This document shows, in pieces, positions 9,601-16,223 of a DNA stretch of 21,402 nt. The notes under the pieces were generated by a model. That model did no database searches, had not been told where the DNA came from, and saw only the letters and a program-made list of their open reading frames with translations. The position numbers and the translations under genes were made by a program. Origin of the DNA: a virus; the IMG/VR virus record IMGVR_UViG_3300030382_000090, positions 7,415 through 28,816 of that record; one strand, written 5' to 3'. Within the stretch, counting starts at the first letter, position 1, and every line of letters begins with the position of its first letter.

Positions 9601-9967
9601 AACTTCCAGAGGTTCCATCTGCTGTTGCTCTTACGTGTACCTCGTTACCAGCAGTTCCAGTAGCAAAGCCTGTTAGATCAATTACTTTAATCTCTGGTGT
9701 TCCACTACTAGGTGTACCCTTCATAATTAGTGCGTATGCTTCATCCTCACTTCTTCGGATGGTGTGGATAAATACATCATCACTATTAGTTGAGGTTACA
9801 CCAGCTATACTTGTTATATGTTCAGTACAAGGCCGTTTCTCTAACCCACGAGCAATATGAGATAGTCCATTTTCCTGTACCTCTCCCTGTGTAGGTAACC
9901 TGAGAGTAGCGGGCTGTTGGGATATACCATTAATTAAACTTGGTATAGTTCCTGAAATTAAAGCCAT
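6680..9967 (-). CDS. Tail tubular protein B, T7 gp12-like (tail nozzle), enlarged
   Basis: A 1095-residue nozzle protein, about 300 residues longer than T7 gp12 (794). The N-terminus MALISGTIPSLINGISQQP and GLEKRP match gp12, as do IADYTFILNKTKVV, then ISGDKASGQDDYYVTW (T7: VGDASKSADQYYVRY), FFHRNRLGFISDENVILS, and the C-terminal FRYEFSQQFVKNNDNSINSGRLQLRNFEI. Two regions have no T7 counterpart: a Ser/Thr/Gly/Asp-rich segment at about residues 210-370, and a smaller one at about 815-920. They may be added surface domains of the nozzle. A GGAGG site precedes the ATG. There is no separate tail-fibre gene in this window. Confidence 0.95.
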   Translation of the reverse strand: MALISGTIPSLINGISQQPATLRLPTQGEVQENGLSHIARGLEKRPCTEHITSIAGVTSTNSDDVFIHTIRRSEDEAYALIMKGTPSSGTPEIKVIDLTGFATGTAGNEVHVRATADGTSGSSVALSHSSMSVQEAYLNNFETATNAFSPHSLSATTIADYTFILNKTKVVKQKATLPSVRPYESLLYYKIGDFGAKYQALITEWNVDATGVKPKKDATIKTQYKIVFASPDNEVESRSGLGIKANSESINNQASVRVNNIANAIVTGADDTTVVQLLRSGTGSGTDGNFKIIVGTGSDDTTSATNATAYTEDNGVKTKGIITASTEVIEGQTKGTSGFTGHADYWDGTNGLNGADNDQSTSATGLVAANPRFKVVFDANTSVIHIKNSTYPLTVELTDGKGDTFSRAVNGSQEVPNFGYLPGSAKIEEGFVARISGDKASGQDDYYVTWNGAVWKETVQPIYPGGDALSNYTAGSYALDTSPAAPLIALQKASYIELDEGTMPMQLFKAFDSSNVIYFVFKPVDWADREAGDNETNPFPAFGNYDVASEPDGIFTINDIFFHRNRLGFISDENVILSESGGYYNFFHTTVLSVLDTAVIDVAVSNNQVAILKSAIPFQESLILFSDLQQFKLTSDSFLTPTSVTVDVATNFETSTKAKPVPAGKTIFFPFQRGAFSGIREYFINIASETNDANEISAHVPEYVEGTVRKMAVSSNEEVLLILSDTDRREVKVYKYYYNEKEKMQSAWSTWKFDAEIIDMSFIGSIAFFLFRRGTSIYLEKLNLSVDNATAIMDDKIGVRLDRRVTLDGSSSSTDAITDFYTDANHDILRSGSGNITVDGTAEYGPVIKITGLNNGVYNADSSLNLQQSPRVGQRFISSAIAGDLDADTGTIYKVIKSVSTADGKADVTITPSISSEAKWDASTILTFEDRKLVYVVETGEQVEESAVAGILASGTGFSKQKGNTTPIIFAGIPYDFRYEFSQQFVKNNDNSINSGRLQLRNFEISYANTGGFEVEVAPRPFDSLYREVNTRSFTGKVVGTSLLGIMGLETGVLRVPVYCNSKDARITVSSKLWPPLALQSADWEALQVLRSQRI

Positions 9968-10609
9968 CTACTTCCTCCACGCATAATGTTGGTTAGCATC
10001 TTGGTTCCTGTCTACTATTCTAAAGGTATCATAATCATCAAAGATATTAAAGTCTCCTACTTCTGATTGGTACTCAAGTAAATCTGCCCAAGCCTGTATT
10101 TCATCTTGTTGAAAGAAAGTGTGGAGTTCGCCTGATCCTACAACTCTATCATGAAAGACACGTGCCGACTTAACTGCTATGTACCTACGTGCAGCTTCAG
10201 GTAAACTGTCAAAGGGGAGGAACGTAACATAGTCTACTGTTACATCATCTGTGAATAGGTTAGTATTCTTCTCTCTATCATAAAGGTATCCTGCACGTTC
10301 TACGACATCTGTTTTGTTAGACCTTTTTTTAGCTGTGGTATCTATCCGTAAGACATTGGTATCTATTTTAATCTTACCTCCGGTTGCTGTAGAATTATCG
10401 GGAGATAGTATCTTCTGTAGATCTGTATTAAATATCCACCCTCTTGATTGTACTTGTCTTGATGTATTATGTAGTATGTCTTGAGCTATAGACGCATCTT
10501 GTAGTCCTGCCTTATCATTTAAGTTAGCAATCGGCTGTTCTCCAATAGTCGTCAGCATCATGTTGACTGCTTGTAACTCAGTCATATTCTCTAGTGTTCT
10601 TGTTGTCAT
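9968..10609 (-). CDS. Tail tubular protein A, T7 gp11-like (gatekeeper)
   Basis: A 213-residue protein, slightly longer than T7 gp11 (196). The N-terminus MTELQAVNMMLTTIGEQPI followed by ILHNTSRQVQSRGWIFNTD is the family hallmark; T7 has INRQIQSRGWTFN. The middle GYLYDREKNTNLFTDDVTVD and the segment ARRYIAVKSARVFHDRVVG also align with gp11 (GYVYDRTSQSDRF…; VTKASRQFNNRFFG). It would bind under the portal and connect it to the nozzle. The start overlaps the ART-like gene's stop as ATGA and has a strong AAGGAG site. The gene is directly followed by tail tubular B, the T7 gene order. Confidence 0.96.
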   Translation of the reverse strand: MTTRTLENMTELQAVNMMLTTIGEQPIANLNDKAGLQDASIAQDILHNTSRQVQSRGWIFNTDLQKILSPDNSTATGGKIKIDTNVLRIDTTAKKRSNKTDVVERAGYLYDREKNTNLFTDDVTVDYVTFLPFDSLPEAARRYIAVKSARVFHDRVVGSGELHTFFQQDEIQAWADLLEYQSEVGDFNIFDDYDTFRIVDRNQDANQHYAWRK

Positions 10610-12246
10610 GCTACTTGCTCCTTCTTTTTGTATTTACTGTTGCTTCCTAAGAAATTTCTACGATTTCGTGAAAACTCTCCGTGATTGTATATTGATTTAA
10701 ACTGCCAAGGGTGGAAAAGTATATATGATGGCTCACCACTATCTTCATCTTCTACTTTATTATCATACTCAATTCCATCGTAACCTAGGTCATCATTAAT
10801 AAATCTAATTAGACCATGCATTTTGTAGAAATGTATCTCTGCTTTTTCTTTAGGAAGCATTGTTTCAAACCTCTTGTTCCAATCTGGTAACTCAATTCCT
10901 TCTCTTGTGTAGTCCTTCTCTAGCATCTCATAAGCGTAATTCATTATTTGTTCTACGGCTGTTCCTTTACCAATATACTCCATCAGTCTTGGAAAGTTTG
11001 TACCATCATTTTTAAACTCTATTGGGTTGTGGGTAATAGGCTTTGCTCCTAATTTTATGTTTCTAGCCTCAGAAAGTATATCTGGTTTGTCATAAGTCCA
11101 ATCTTCAGCATCTTTTCTCTGAAAGAACTTTTGACCATCTGCGTCCTCACCACCAAATAAATTACCATCGACATCAACACCTCCTTGTAGGTGCTCTAGA
11201 ACAGAATCAAATTCCCAATGGTATAATTCTGGCATTACTAGTAAATTGTTTGCTTTTATAAATCCGCTATAGTACTTATCTCCTGATCTAGTTTCTTTCC
11301 TATGTTTGCCTTTTAGAATATCTCTAGCTTGTTCTACTGTACCAAAGTGACCTGCCATCTCTTGTTCTAATTCTATACCACTTAACCTTGCTAATACACT
11401 AGGATCAGAACCCATGTGTCTATTCCAAAATCCTATTGTAGTAGCCACATCTCCACGAGTTCCATGATGGACTATTTTAGGAAAGGTTTTTGTTTTCCCA
11501 TTTATTACTACACTATCAGTTACTTGTGTCGGCCCTTCAAAATTGAGCCATGTAACAAAGTTCTTATTATATTTTATAAGGTCATTAGCTATTTGGTATG
11601 CATTCTTTTTAACATTTAATAAGTGTGAAACACTTTGTGTATATCCTAGACCATACCTCATTTCTTCCTCTGTATAATCTTTTGGATCTTTAAACATAAT
11701 ACCATCCTGTCCAAACAATACATCATAGTGATCTATATGAAAGCGGTTGCCTGTACCAGAAAAATTTACTATATCCTGTATAGCATTCTCATTTTGAATC
11801 TTCTCAGCTAGTAAGGTGGCTTGGAAATGGGGAGGGCCAACCATCTTATTCCTTGCTGAACTACTAGCCTTCTCCTGTTCTTTTAAGGCTCCTAATAACT
11901 CATCATGACCAACATTCCCAGACTGTGGATTAAAGAGTAGGTCACTCACAGGTGTACCGAATCTACCTACCATCCTGCTTATTGCACTAGCTACCCTTGT
12001 TGTTAAAGGACTACCTTGTTTTTTGTAGTTACGTTGTAGATTTTTTAATGATGGCCTAGAAGTCTTTTGTTTAAGCTCCCCCGATTCTAGTGTGTCTCCC
12101 ATACCAGTAGTTAGTAGTTTTGGGTCTGTACCCGCCTTTCTAATATTACCAGTAGGTTTATTCTCAGTACCCATGGCTTGTTTTTTATAAAGACCAGTCC
12201 CATCCATTTGTTTAGCCATTTCTGAAAAACTTTTTGTATCAGCCAT
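10606..12246 (-). CDS. ADP-ribosyltransferase-like (ART-PolyVal type) protein of the virion operon
   Basis: A 546-residue protein starting at ATG 12246 (MADTKSFSEMAK) with AGGA 7 bases upstream. A longer frame from TTG 12279 would begin inside the terminator and is rejected. The N-terminal 150 residues are basic and probably flexible. From about residue 240 the motifs resemble ART-like domains of phage polyvalent proteins: HHGTRGD (260-266), then GHFGTVEQARDIL (299-311), then LLVMPELYHWE, then GYDGIEYDNKVE (488-499) and the terminal SYILFHPWQFKSIYNHGEF (507-525). The HGT, the HFGT and the YDGIxYxNxxE elements would supply the NAD pocket and the catalytic acid. The gene lies between capsid and tail tubular A. 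A packaged and injected enzyme, similar in concept to T4 Alt, is possible but inferred. A purely structural role with a decayed fold cannot be excluded. Confidence 0.62.
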   Translation of the reverse strand: MADTKSFSEMAKQMDGTGLYKKQAMGTENKPTGNIRKAGTDPKLLTTGMGDTLESGELKQKTSRPSLKNLQRNYKKQGSPLTTRVASAISRMVGRFGTPVSDLLFNPQSGNVGHDELLGALKEQEKASSSARNKMVGPPHFQATLLAEKIQNENAIQDIVNFSGTGNRFHIDHYDVLFGQDGIMFKDPKDYTEEEMRYGLGYTQSVSHLLNVKKNAYQIANDLIKYNKNFVTWLNFEGPTQVTDSVVINGKTKTFPKIVHHGTRGDVATTIGFWNRHMGSDPSVLARLSGIELEQEMAGHFGTVEQARDILKGKHRKETRSGDKYYSGFIKANNLLVMPELYHWEFDSVLEHLQGGVDVDGNLFGGEDADGQKFFQRKDAEDWTYDKPDILSEARNIKLGAKPITHNPIEFKNDGTNFPRLMEYIGKGTAVEQIMNYAYEMLEKDYTREGIELPDWNKRFETMLPKEKAEIHFYKMHGLIRFINDDLGYDGIEYDNKVEDEDSGEPSYILFHPWQFKSIYNHGEFSRNRRNFLGSNSKYKKKEQVA

Positions 12247-12259
12247 TAGTTTCCTATTG

Positions 12260-12296
12260 AAAAAAAAGGGAGTACCCAAGTTAAAGGATACTCCCT
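12260..12296 (-). terminator. Rho-independent terminator after the capsid gene
   Basis: The 5' arm AGGGAGTATCC (12296-12286) pairs with GGGTACTCCCT (12277-12267) apart from one bulged base. The loop is about 8 bases, and a run of eight T follows on the sense strand (12267-12260). It corresponds in position to T7 T-phi. Some readthrough is expected, to allow expression of the downstream tail genes. Confidence 0.9.
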
Positions 12297-12312
12297 AAGA
12301 GTTACCTTGCTT

Positions 12313-13590
12313 CTATAAACCTTGAAGCAAAGCTACAGCACACGCAGGACGTAACACGTTATGTCCCATTGCGTACTTAGACACCATTAATGTACCTTGG
12401 CGATTGATCTGGTACTCAGACTCAACCGAAAGATCCATTAGTTTTACAGTAGCAACTGCGTCTTTAGTCATTACCAATGCACGTACTCGTAGTGCCACAT
12501 CAGAGATGTAAGCAGTTTTACGTGCTTGTCCACTAGTAGCAACTGAACCAGTATTAGTTACATGGGTATCCCAGACAGCAGTAGAGGTATCATAACCTAC
12601 GTCATACTGAGTTGTTCTTCCAGAACCTACAGAAGCAGCTAGAGGCTGGTGATCTCCCCAAGCTGGATTAGGACTTGTTTCATGAACAGCCATTCTAGTA
12701 GCATCCGTTGCTGATGTAGATGCCTGAGTCCATAAATCAGAAGTCCATGTGGTTCCTGCTGTATTACTATAGGAACCAAAGTGGTTAGAAACATAGACAG
12801 GCATACCTAAGATTGTAGGTACTTGTCCTGTTGCAACACTTCCTGATCCACCAATGTCACGATTGAAGATAGCCAAGTCATTCAGGTTACTTGTGCCTGA
12901 AATCTTAAACATATCATAATACATGTCATTAGACATCACTATGAATGGATCACCCGGAACATTCTTATTAGTAAGAATACGCTTGGCATCCATAATTGCT
13001 TGTGCAATCTTCTTAGGATCACGAATACTAGAGGCAATAGAAGATGTAGTGGTTTCATCACCACCTACAACTACGTTACCTGAGAAGTCTTCGTCATCAA
13101 AGGCAGAGTAGTCTTGGATCATTGGTGCTCCTGTGGTTTTTCCTGCTAAAGTAGCATTCTCACAGAGAGCCGCTTTGATACCAAGGCGAAGGATGTTTTG
13201 ATCGGCAACTTTACCGAGTCCAAATCCCGCTTCTTGAGTATAGATGGAACGAATGTCATAGTGTGACATTGCTTCGTCAATGTTCGGAACAAACTGAGCA
13301 TTAACTAAGAGGTCGTCAACTGAGACAAGACGTTCACCTTGCTTAGAAGCACTTGGTACAATCTCTGCACCCGGTGTATGGTAAGACGCATCACGATACT
13401 TACCAGTCATCGGAAACTGAGCCGATTTACCTTTAGAGATCGTGCGGACACGATGCAAAGGCATCATTATATTTTTGGACTGGAAAGCTGTAAGCACTTC
13501 TCCTGCGTATAACTTTAGGAATAACGCACGTGCATCTGCACCAGCATTATTCACACCAGACCTGTGTATAGTACTATAATCAGTAGCCAT
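12313..13590 (-). CDS. Major capsid protein, T7 gp10-like
   Basis: A 425-residue HK97-fold capsid protein, somewhat longer than T7 gp10A (345). Characteristic segments include ALFLKLYAGEVLTAFQSKNIMM, then the R-x-R-x-I-x-x-G-K-S-A-Q-F-P stretch (RVRTISKGKSAQFPMTGKY), then VPNIDEAMSHYDIRSIYTQEAG, and GMPVYVSNHFG before the C-terminus. The additional length is mostly Ser/Thr/Gly-rich sequence near residues 160-190 and 280-350, possibly surface loops. The gene has its own leader and ribosome binding site and is followed after 16 bases by a terminator hairpin, so it is probably the most abundant transcript of the operon. I see no frameshift signal for a gp10B-like extension at its end. Confidence 0.97.
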   Translation of the reverse strand: MATDYSTIHRSGVNNAGADARALFLKLYAGEVLTAFQSKNIMMPLHRVRTISKGKSAQFPMTGKYRDASYHTPGAEIVPSASKQGERLVSVDDLLVNAQFVPNIDEAMSHYDIRSIYTQEAGFGLGKVADQNILRLGIKAALCENATLAGKTTGAPMIQDYSAFDDEDFSGNVVVGGDETTTSSIASSIRDPKKIAQAIMDAKRILTNKNVPGDPFIVMSNDMYYDMFKISGTSNLNDLAIFNRDIGGSGSVATGQVPTILGMPVYVSNHFGSYSNTAGTTWTSDLWTQASTSATDATRMAVHETSPNPAWGDHQPLAASVGSGRTTQYDVGYDTSTAVWDTHVTNTGSVATSGQARKTAYISDVALRVRALVMTKDAVATVKLMDLSVESEYQINRQGTLMVSKYAMGHNVLRPACAVALLQGL

Positions 13591-13716
13591 ATTGTTTTTC
13601 CTTGATTAAGGGTTATTGTTAGTAACTCAGAAATCGTAGTCTCACAAAGGTCAGCACAGAGTTATCCCACGCATGGGGCAAAGTCTTACTGTTTGATTTT
13701 GTCTTTGATTACTTTG
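13591..13716 (-). promoter_or_regulatory. Non-coding leader before the capsid gene
   Basis: This 126-base region between scaffold stop and capsid start is the longest gene-free stretch in the window. It ends with an AAGGA ribosome binding site 8 bases before the capsid ATG. Two small inverted repeats are seen: CAAAGT (13716-13711) with ACTTTG (13684-13679), and a 4-base CCCA/TGGG hairpin at 13666-13677. Neither has a U-tract, so they are not classic terminators. In T7 the strong phi-10 promoter lies before gene 10. A phage RNA polymerase promoter or an mRNA-stabilising leader is expected here, but I cannot point to a consensus. Confidence 0.4.
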
Positions 13717-14322
13717 TTAAAGAACGGAAGAATTATTCAGCCGTCCTGCGACCTGTGCTCTATAAGCAGGGTCGGTTTCATACCTCGGATCACTCATTGC
13801 CGAAGTAATTTGTGCTAGTGATTCGTAACGTGGCTCTATTGACACATTAGTATCACCAGTCATTAACGAAGGCATTGCACCTTCAGACTGTTGGTATCGA
13901 GCATATAGGCCAGCAACTGCTAATTCTGCTGTAGCGTCTAGGTTATCTATCTGCTTGTTGAAAGCTTCTGCTTCAGTTGGGTGTAAGTTATTATCAGCCC
14001 ACTCTAGCATCCTGTTGTAGCCTTCATTACCACCAGTTAAACTGTATATTTGTTCTATATTCTGTTCTGCTTTAGCCATTCGTCCTTCAATCCAAGTATC
14101 AACCATTGCACGTTGGATACCTGCTTCTTCAAGGGCTTCATAAGCTTCATTAGATAGCTGACCAGTCTCATTCAGTTCATCTTGAAAAACATTAAAATCT
14201 AGTCCATTCTCATCAAGTAATTGATACACTTGTGAAGAAGTCTGGTCTTGTATATCTAGATTTTCTTGAGCTTGTTGCTCGGTTTGTTGGTATTGTTCAA
14301 CTTGTACCTGATAACTTCTGTT
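13717..14322 (-). CDS. Scaffolding protein, T7 gp9-like, C-terminal part (+1 frame)
   Basis: This frame is open from 14322 to the stop at 13717 (201 residues). Its only start-like codon near the front is GTG at 14229, which has no Shine-Dalgarno sequence, so separate initiation looks unlikely. The C-terminus MSDPRYETDPAYRAQVAGRL closely matches the T7 gp9 end (MSDPRYRTDANYRRQVEQKV), and the segment ETGQLSNEAYEALEEAGI also fits gp9 homologues. Read with the upstream frame through a +1 shift at the UGA, the joined protein would be 275 residues, a normal scaffold length. In T7 the scaffold C-terminus contacts the capsid protein, so losing it should be lethal. That argues the two parts are expressed as one protein, or that the shift is a sequence error. 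Confidence 0.82.
   Translation of the reverse strand, partial: NRSYQVQVEQYQQTEQQAQENLDIQDQTSSQVYQLLDENGLDFNVFQDELNETGQLSNEAYEALEEAGIQRAMVDTWIEGRMAKAEQNIEQIYSLTGGNEGYNRMLEWADNNLHPTEAEAFNKQIDNLDATAELAVAGLYARYQQSEGAMPSLMTGDTNVSIEPRYESLAQITSAMSDPRYETDPAYRAQVAGRLNNSSVL
14297..14314 (-). promoter_or_regulatory. Candidate +1 ribosomal frameshift site in the scaffold gene
   Basis: The sense strand here reads TTA TCA GGT ACA AGT TGA. An AGG lies four bases before the AGT-TGA pair. Skipping the T of TGA continues in the open frame as GAA CAA TAC. The geometry (Shine-Dalgarno-like AGG, short spacer, sense codon, UGA, +1) recalls the prfB frameshift. Against it, the serine tRNA on AGU would re-pair poorly with GUU. 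No homopolymer longer than three is present, so a simple homopolymer sequencing error is less likely. Confidence 0.4.
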
Positions 14323-14545
14323 CTAGACTCTTGTATGCTTGTGCTAATTCTTGTGGAGATCCAAATTTCTCTGGAAGCCACTCAGGTCTATCTTGTGTAC
14401 CTGCGGTTGGAGCTTCGTCTGAAAGTCCTACATCACTAACTTCAATAGGTGTTTCCACCTTTGCTAACATTTCATGTACATGATCTGGAGATCCGGCAGG
14501 ATTTGCTCCTTCACCTTGGTATGTACTTACTGATTCTGTTGACAT
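14297..14545 (-). CDS. Scaffolding protein, T7 gp9-like, N-terminal part (frame ends early)
   Basis: An 82-residue frame that begins MSTESVSTYQGEGANPAG after an AAAAGGA ribosome binding site. It is acidic and ends PEWLPEKFGSPQELAQAYKSLEQKLSGTS. The PEWLPEKF…LAQAYKSLE segment is characteristic of the first third of marine phage scaffolding proteins, which normally continue to about 270-300 residues. Here the frame stops at a UGA (14299-14297). The homologous continuation is found in the +1 frame, open from 14322 to 13717. So this is either one gene needing a +1 frameshift or one disrupted by a real or sequencing indel. Its place between portal and capsid confirms the identity. Confidence 0.85.
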   Translation of the reverse strand: MSTESVSTYQGEGANPAGSPDHVHEMLAKVETPIEVSDVGLSDEAPTAGTQDRPEWLPEKFGSPQELAQAYKSLEQKLSGTS

Positions 14546-14564
14546 TGTTTCCTTTTAGAGTGTG

Positions 14565-16223
14565 TTATTGTGCGGTTCCACCCATTTGTTGAGCCATTGC
14601 TTGCTGGATAATCTCAGCCATTTCAGGATTGTCCTTCATACCATCTGCCATTCCTTTTGCAACTGGTGGGACTGCTCCTTTAACAACGTCACTCATCATC
14701 TGAGCCTGTTGAGCCTCTTGCATTTGAGCTTCTTGAGCCTCTTGCATTTGAGCTTGTTCCTGTTGTATTTGTTCTTCAGACTTTATTAATCCTCCTGTAT
14801 CAATACCAAGTGAAGCACCTAGTCTATCCATGTAGTCATCCACATTAAGTTTCTGAGCTATTACTTCTGGCCCAAGTGGAGCTAGATATTCTAAGAATTG
14901 TGCTAACTTAGTTAGGTCTTGTCCTCTACCTAAAGCTTCTAATCCAGTAACGACTTGAGGCTTAACTTTTCCCTTTGGAAAGTCAGGCATCTTACCTGTT
15001 TTGATTAGTTTTTGTAGGATGAGATTTATAAGAGGAAGCTGAAATTCTTGAGAAAGAACAGAATAGACACCGCCTAGAGCACTCTCTAGTTCTTGTGCCA
15101 TGAAGCGTACTTCTTCTGCTGTTACTCTTTCAGCATTTCTTTGTACTGAAGAATTGAGTAGGAAAGCCGCAGATAACCTATCTCTAATTCCTGTCATTGC
15201 ATCTAACGCTACCCTAAAGTCATTAAACTTATCGAGTTGAAGTGTTGATACATCATTTGAATCACCTTGTACTATTGCTCCATTGGGAGCCTCTGCTACT
15301 GTTTTGATTCTTGTAGTACCATTGGGTCTAACTAAGAATAGGACTTTAGCCGCAGCCGCAGATCCTTCTACAATAGCCTGTGTCAAGGCTTCAAGAGAAC
15401 GAAGGTCGCCTAAGTATTCTTCAACGAGTCCTCGTCCGTAGGATTCTCCATCGACCCTACTAAAACGAAGGGCAATGAAGGGGTTCTTATCAATCTTGTA
15501 TTTACCATAGGACTCAGGGATAGGTGTTGTTCCTATTTCCTGATGTACATGCCAATACTTTTCTTTATTACAAACGTAAGTGTATAGCTCATAGGGCTTA
15601 TCAGGAGTTTCAGGGGTTAACTCCTCTGGTGAGGGAAGCCCTAGAGCTAGTCTTGCTTCTGGAGATATTGTATTTGCACTTAATGTTTCCTTTGTAATGA
15701 GGTATAGAAGGTTCCCCATAGGATCACGCTTGCATACATACCTATCTAAATGGAATACTCTCATACCTCCCTTTTCAGGAAGATACAGTAAGCAATTACC
15801 TGTTGTAATCAAATGTTTTAATGCTTCAAATACAGGTACACGATATGCACTACTCTCTATCTCACCCATTGCAGATCTTTCGATACGTGAGAATCCCTCT
15901 TCTACTGCACCACGTTGTGACTCATCTCCTGCTAACTCAGCAAGATCAAAGTCATCAATAGTTAGTCTAAAGAAGGGGGAGTTAGGAGGTAGTAATGTAA
16001 GAAGTAGTTTACTAGATAAGTGATTCACACCTCTGGAACCTATGCTTTGAAAGGGAGTCTTATATACTGTAGAAAAGTTTGCACCTGAGTCTGGAAGTAG
16101 TGAGGGTATTGTTAGTTTAGCACACTCCCTACCTCTATTGAGATATGTTTCACGTTCCCCAAAGGAACGCTCGTACAAACTAGCGAGTTGACCTATGGGT
16201 AACTCTTCTACTTTGTTTTTCAT
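14565..16223 (-). CDS. Portal protein (head-tail connector), T7 gp8-like
   Basis: A 552-residue portal protein, close to the length of T7 gp8 (536). It would form the 12-subunit ring at the DNA-packaging vertex. Family features include the N-terminal LASLYERSFGERETYLNRGRE helix, the segment SRGVNHLSSKLLLTLLPPNSPFF, which is very typical of gp8 proteins, and a later AERVTAEEVRFMAQELE stretch. The C-terminal barrel region is followed by a Gln/Met/Glu-rich tail (about residues 490-520) encoded by a short tandem DNA repeat. The start overlaps the preceding gene's stop. The gene is followed after 19 bases by the scaffold gene with its own AAGGA site, the T7 order gp8-gp9-gp10. Confidence 0.97.
   Translation of the reverse strand: MKNKVEELPIGQLASLYERSFGERETYLNRGRECAKLTIPSLLPDSGANFSTVYKTPFQSIGSRGVNHLSSKLLLTLLPPNSPFFRLTIDDFDLAELAGDESQRGAVEEGFSRIERSAMGEIESSAYRVPVFEALKHLITTGNCLLYLPEKGGMRVFHLDRYVCKRDPMGNLLYLITKETLSANTISPEARLALGLPSPEELTPETPDKPYELYTYVCNKEKYWHVHQEIGTTPIPESYGKYKIDKNPFIALRFSRVDGESYGRGLVEEYLGDLRSLEALTQAIVEGSAAAAKVLFLVRPNGTTRIKTVAEAPNGAIVQGDSNDVSTLQLDKFNDFRVALDAMTGIRDRLSAAFLLNSSVQRNAERVTAEEVRFMAQELESALGGVYSVLSQEFQLPLINLILQKLIKTGKMPDFPKGKVKPQVVTGLEALGRGQDLTKLAQFLEYLAPLGPEVIAQKLNVDDYMDRLGASLGIDTGGLIKSEEQIQQEQAQMQEAQEAQMQEAQQAQMMSDVVKGAVPPVAKGMADGMKDNPEMAEIIQQAMAQQMGGTAQ
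14711..14755 (-). repeat. Short tandem repeat inside the portal gene (two 21-base copies, 24-base period)
   Basis: The 21 bases at 14711-14731 recur exactly at 14735-14755. Both copies are in frame and encode a repeated Gln/Met/Glu/Ala segment (QAQMQEAQ-like) in the portal C-terminal tail. An in-frame period of 24 bases points to slipped-strand expansion. The tail is probably a helical extension or disordered. Confidence 0.85.

Noticed and set aside
12247-12279. TTG start giving an 11-residue N-terminal extension of the ART-like protein
   Set aside because: The extension is translated from the terminator stem and T-run; ATG 12246 has an AGGA site at the right distance.
13656-13680. CCCA/TGGG hairpin as a terminator for the scaffold transcript
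   Set aside because: The stem is only four pairs and there is no U-run after it on the minus strand.
14227-14229. GTG as an independent start of the scaffold C-terminal part
   Set aside because: No Shine-Dalgarno sequence precedes it, and the frame is open and scaffold-like upstream to 14322, so joining through a frameshift explains it better.
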